Source: CAYFVR01 sp046541515
Lineage (GTDB): Bacteria > Desulfobacterota > Desulfobacteria > Desulfobacterales > Desulfococcaceae
Length of the DNA stretch: 8,508 nucleotides
Assembly (NCBI GenBank): GCA_046541515.1
Contig: JBKHDD010000197.1
Span: 1 to 8,508 of the forward strand
Direction of reading: 5' to 3'
Both the position numbers and the translations under genes were made by a program. Positions 5,568 through 8,508 of the stretch are shown one piece after another. The notes under the pieces were generated by a model, which was not told the origin of the DNA, searched no databases, and saw only the letters and a program-made list of their open reading frames with translations. The stretch's first letter is position 1. Every line of letters starts with the position of its first letter.

Positions 5568-7508
5568 ATGGCCACCCGCGACGAACTCCTGGGCCAGACC
5601 ATCCCCCAGCTCCTGCGCCGCCGGGCCAAAATCGCCCCGGACCGGATCGCCCTGCGGGAAAAGGACCTGGGCCGCTGGAAATCCTACACTTGGACGGAAT
5701 ATTACGCCGCCGTCCGCGCCGCCGGGCTGGGGCTGGCCGCCATCGGCGTGGAACGGGACCACAAGGTCGCCCTCGTCGGCGACAACATCCCGGAGATGTT
5801 CTTCGTGGCCATCGGGGCGCAAAGCCTCCGGGCCATGTCCGCCGGCATTTACCAGACCAGTCTGCCCGACGAGATCGCCGGGATTCTGGAATACCTGGAA
5901 GTGTCCGTGGTCTTCTGCGACGGCCAGGAGCAGGTGGACAAGCTGGTGGAGATTCGGGACCGGATTCCCGGCGTGAAAAAGGTGATCTACGAAGACCCCC
6001 GGGGCATGCGCGCCTACCGGGAGGACGACTGGTTCATGGAATACGCCGATCTGGTGAAACGGGGAGAGAAGGCCCACGCGGCGGAACCGAACCGGTTCGA
6101 AGCCCTGGTGGACGCGGGAAAGCCGGACGATCCCTGCCACCTCTGCCTCACCTCCGGCACCACCGGCCTGCCCAAGGGCGCCATGATGAGCCACCGCAAC
6201 TACATCAACATGGGCGTCCGAATCACCGAAGTGGACCCGCTGGAGGAGACCGACGAGTATCTTTCCTTTCTGCCCTTCGCCTGGATCGGCGAGCAGATGA
6301 ACTCCTTCGGCGTGGCCATGGCCACCGGCATCGCCATCAATTTTCCGGAGTCGGTGGAAACCGCCATGGCCGACCTCAAGGAGATCGGCCCCCACTTCAT
6401 GTTCGGCGCCCCGCGAATCTACGAGACGATCCGGTCCAACATTTGGCTCAAAATCGACGATTCCTATTGGCTGAACCGGAAGCTGTACCATTATTTCATC
6501 CGAGTGGGCGAAAAGGCCGCCGGGTATCGCATGACCGGAAAACCGCTGCCCCCCGGCCTTCGCTTTCGGGCGTGGCTCGGAAGACAGATGATCTTTCGGC
6601 CGCTGGTCAACCAGCTCGGGCTGCTGCGGCTGCGGCGGGCCTACACCGGCGGCGCGGCCCTGGGGCCGGAGCTGTTCACTTTCTTCCAGGCCATCGGCGT
6701 CAATCTCAAGCAGATCTACGGCCAGACCGAAATCACCGGCATCGCCTACATGCACCGGGACGGCGACGTGCGGCCGGACACGGTGGGCCGGCCGTTGCCG
6801 GGGACCGAATGCCGAATCTCCGAATCCGGAGAGATTCTCTCCAAGTCGGCCTCCGTCACCCTGGGCTACTACAAACTCCCGGACAAAACCGAGGAGCTGC
6901 TGGAGGACGGCTGGCTCCATTCCGGCGACGCGGGCTATATCGACGAAAACGGCCATCTGGTGGTCATCGACCGGGTCTCCGACGTGATGCACACGGCCGA
7001 CGGCGAGATGTTCAGCCCCATGTTCCTGGAAAATCGGCTCAAGTTCAGCCCCTACGTCAAGGAGGCGGTCGTCTTCGGCGACGGCCGGGAATACGTTTCC
7101 GCGCTGGTCAACATCGACCCCGTGGTGGTGGGGAAATGGGCCGAGGACCGGGGCATCTCCTATTCCACCTACATGGACCTGGCCGCCAAGACCGAGGTGG
7201 CCGATCTGGTGCGGAAGGAGATTGAGCAGATCAACGAAACGGCGGAAAAGCCCCATTTCCGCATTCGCCGCTTCGCCCTGCTCTACAAGCTGCTGGACAC
7301 CGACGACGGCGAGCTGACCAAGACCGGAAAGATTCGCCGGAAATTCGTCCGGGAGAAGTACGAGAACCTCTACGAGGCGCTCTACGATCCGGAAATCGCC
7401 GAAAAACAGGTGGAAGCCTTTTTCCAGTACCAGGACGGCCAGACCGCGACGGTGAACACCACGATTCGATTTTACACCATGGAACGGTACGGGGAGGAAC
7501 CCCGATGA
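5568..7508 (+). CDS. AMP-forming long-chain-type acyl-CoA synthetase
   Basis: This 646-residue enzyme of the ANL (adenylate-forming) superfamily activates a carboxylic acid with ATP to an acyl-AMP and then an acyl-CoA. Motifs in order are the phosphate-binding loop LTSGTTGLPKG (194-204), the aromatic substrate-pocket region LSFLPFAWIGEQ (232-243), YGQTE (384-388), HSGDAGYIDENG (451-462), the hinge-region DRVSD (468-472) and the C-terminal ELTKTGKIRRK (582-592) with predicted catalytic K588. The insertion between the LPFAW region and YGQTE is like that in the FadD15/bubblegum type of long-chain synthetase. A tail of about 58 residues follows K588. There is no signal peptide. A strong GGAGGAG site (5551-5557) lies 10 nt before the ATG, inside the end of the ATPase gene. 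The stop overlaps the permease start by 4 nt. The chain length or aromatic nature of the substrate cannot be read from sequence. Confidence 0.9.
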   Translation: MATRDELLGQTIPQLLRRRAKIAPDRIALREKDLGRWKSYTWTEYYAAVRAAGLGLAAIGVERDHKVALVGDNIPEMFFVAIGAQSLRAMSAGIYQTSLPDEIAGILEYLEVSVVFCDGQEQVDKLVEIRDRIPGVKKVIYEDPRGMRAYREDDWFMEYADLVKRGEKAHAAEPNRFEALVDAGKPDDPCHLCLTSGTTGLPKGAMMSHRNYINMGVRITEVDPLEETDEYLSFLPFAWIGEQMNSFGVAMATGIAINFPESVETAMADLKEIGPHFMFGAPRIYETIRSNIWLKIDDSYWLNRKLYHYFIRVGEKAAGYRMTGKPLPPGLRFRAWLGRQMIFRPLVNQLGLLRLRRAYTGGAALGPELFTFFQAIGVNLKQIYGQTEITGIAYMHRDGDVRPDTVGRPLPGTECRISESGEILSKSASVTLGYYKLPDKTEELLEDGWLHSGDAGYIDENGHLVVIDRVSDVMHTADGEMFSPMFLENRLKFSPYVKEAVVFGDGREYVSALVNIDPVVVGKWAEDRGISYSTYMDLAAKTEVADLVRKEIEQINETAEKPHFRIRRFALLYKLLDTDDGELTKTGKIRRKFVREKYENLYEALYDPEIAEKQVEAFFQYQDGQTATVNTTIRFYTMERYGEEPR

Positions 7509-8398
7509 GCTATTTTTTCCAACTCGTCGTCAGCGGAATCGTCGTGGGCTCCATTTACGCCCTGTCGGCCCTGGGTTTCGTACTGATCTACAAATCCAGC
7601 CGGGTGCTCAACATCGCCCACGGCCAGTTCATCGCCGCCGGGGCCTTCATCACCTACGCGCTGACGGTTTGGGCGGGGATTCCCATCCTGATTTCCTTCG
7701 TCCTCAGCATGGTCCTGACCTTCCTGCTGGCCATGAGCGTGGAGCGGATTTTTCTGCGGCGGCTCATCGGCGAGCCGATCATCAGCGTCATCATGGTCAC
7801 CATCGGCCTGATGTCGATCCTGGACGGGCTCATCTACCTGACGCCCTTTGGGACGGAAAACTTCTCCTTCCCCGAATTTCTCCCCAACACGCCCATCACC
7901 TTCGGAGGCGTCTCCATCTCCTGGACCCAGCTCGTGGGCGTTTTCATTACGGCGTTGCTGATCGGGGCCTTCACCTGGTTTTTCAAAAAATCGACCCTGG
8001 GCATCGCCATGCGGGCGGTGTCCGACGATCAGTTCGCGGCCATGTCCATCGGGATTTCGGTGCCCCGGGTCTTCGGGCTGGCCTGGGCGTTGGCGGGGCT
8101 GAGCGCGGCGGCGGCCGGGGGAATCATCGGAAACATCACCGGATTGAACTTCGACACCCTTCACGCCTTCGGGATCATCGTTTTTCCGGTGGTGATCCTG
8201 GGCGGGCTGGATTCCATCAACGGCGCGGTGGTGGCGGGCATCATCATGGGGCTCATCCAGCAGTTCGCCGGCGGCTATCTGGACGGCAACTGGGGGCTCA
8301 ACGGCACGGGAGAAGTGCTGCCCTACGTCATTTTGCTGATCATCCTGCTGTTCAAGCCCCACGGGCTGTTCGGCGTCCACGAAATCGAGCGGGTGTAG
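7505..8398 (+). CDS. livH: Liv-type ABC transporter permease (LivH family)
   Basis: This 297-residue inner-membrane permease should form the translocation pore with the LivM-type subunit encoded next. About eight hydrophobic stretches can be seen, near residues 7-29, 37-56, 60-83, 92-112, 138-160, 190-210, 222-252 and 270-284. Family signatures are NIAHGQFIAAGAF (36-48), which corresponds to the NFAHGE-type motif of LivH, and the cytoplasmic loop GIAMRAVSDDQFAAMSIGI (166-184), the EAA-like contact site for the ATPase. The C-terminal LLFKPHGLFG (281-290) is also typical. Length is normal. The start overlaps the acyl-CoA synthetase stop (ATGA) with AGGA at 7495-7498, 6 nt upstream, indicating translational coupling. 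Confidence 0.92.
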   Translation: MSYFFQLVVSGIVVGSIYALSALGFVLIYKSSRVLNIAHGQFIAAGAFITYALTVWAGIPILISFVLSMVLTFLLAMSVERIFLRRLIGEPIISVIMVTIGLMSILDGLIYLTPFGTENFSFPEFLPNTPITFGGVSISWTQLVGVFITALLIGAFTWFFKKSTLGIAMRAVSDDQFAAMSIGISVPRVFGLAWALAGLSAAAAGGIIGNITGLNFDTLHAFGIIVFPVVILGGLDSINGAVVAGIIMGLIQQFAGGYLDGNWGLNGTGEVLPYVILLIILLFKPHGLFGVHEIERV

Positions 8399-8401
8399 AT
8401 C

Positions 8402-8508
8402 ATGGCGGCGAATCGCTGGCTGGCCACGGGCAATTTTTTCACGAGCTATCGGGAAGAGCAGCGGGTTTTTTCCACCCATCTGGACCGGTCCATCTTCACC
8501 GCGTTCCT
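8402..8508 (+). CDS. livM: Liv-type ABC transporter permease (LivM family), 5' end only
   Basis: Only the first 35 codons are present; the gene runs off the right edge. ATG 8402 lies 3 nt after the LivH stop. The N-terminus has a short polar leader with GNFFTSYREEQRVF, which resembles the GxFxTSYxxDxxIF stretch that precedes the first membrane helix in many LivM proteins. Position directly after LivH supports the call. There is no strong ribosome binding site, so translation probably depends on coupling to the LivH gene. An unrelated membrane protein is possible but less likely. Confidence 0.75.
   Translation, partial: MAANRWLATGNFFTSYREEQRVFSTHLDRSIFTAF

Noticed and set aside
4199..5629. 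Long minus-strand open frame over the leader and the LivG-type gene
   Set aside because: It is antisense to a gene with full ABC ATPase motifs; its product is His/Gly/Arg-rich without any domain, as expected from GC-rich complementary sequence.
5532..7256. 574-codon minus-strand open frame opposite the acyl-CoA synthetase
   Set aside because: It is a shadow of the synthetase codons, with no start signal and no recognisable motif.
7472..8479. Minus-strand open frame opposite the LivH-type permease
   Set aside because: The low-complexity Asp/Gln/Gly/His-rich product mirrors hydrophobic permease codons and crosses three gene boundaries.

Overview
The window most likely comes from a GC-rich Desulfobacterota-type bacterium (formerly Deltaproteobacteria). 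This is inferred from gene families and gene order: a Liv-type ABC transporter operon interrupted by an AMP-forming acyl-CoA synthetase, next to repeated AAA ATPase genes. No marker gene fixes the taxon. All well-supported genes lie on the + strand.

The left half (1-4153) is an accessory region built from a tandem duplication. Each copy contains a broken 5' fragment of a DUF1156 (COG1743-type, Zn-ribbon adenine DNA methylase) gene, followed by an intact gene for a P-loop ATPase with a C-terminal PD-(D/E)XK nuclease-like domain (258-1835 and 2573-4153). The first 1-1.1 kb of the two ATPase-nuclease genes has diverged clearly in its middle part. Their 3' parts are identical over 716 bp (1065-1780 and 3383-4098), which points to recent gene conversion. 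Homology stops at the stop codon. Between the copies, 1836-2344 holds two hairpins and a less GC-rich stretch with a small hypothetical ORF (2042-2278). This half reads as a decayed and reshuffled defence-island-like segment; a defence role is inference.

The spacer 4154-4798 has a hairpin just after the second ATPase-nuclease gene, a convincing sigma-70-type promoter (4350-4377), and then about 420 bp of GC-rich leader. The leader contains three strong inverted repeats and a 22-bp operator-like palindrome (4688-4709). I see no credible protein gene in it.

The right half (4799-8508) is an ordinary metabolic operon: LivG-type ATPase, long-chain-type acyl-CoA synthetase, LivH-type permease, and the start of a LivM-type permease cut by the window edge. 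Spacings are 4 nt, a 4-nt overlap (ATGA) and 3 nt, so the genes are probably co-transcribed and translationally coupled. The likely logic is ABC import of a carboxylic acid or related substrate followed by ATP-dependent CoA thioester formation in the cytoplasm. The substrate-binding protein and second ATPase (LivK, LivF) would be expected beyond the right edge.
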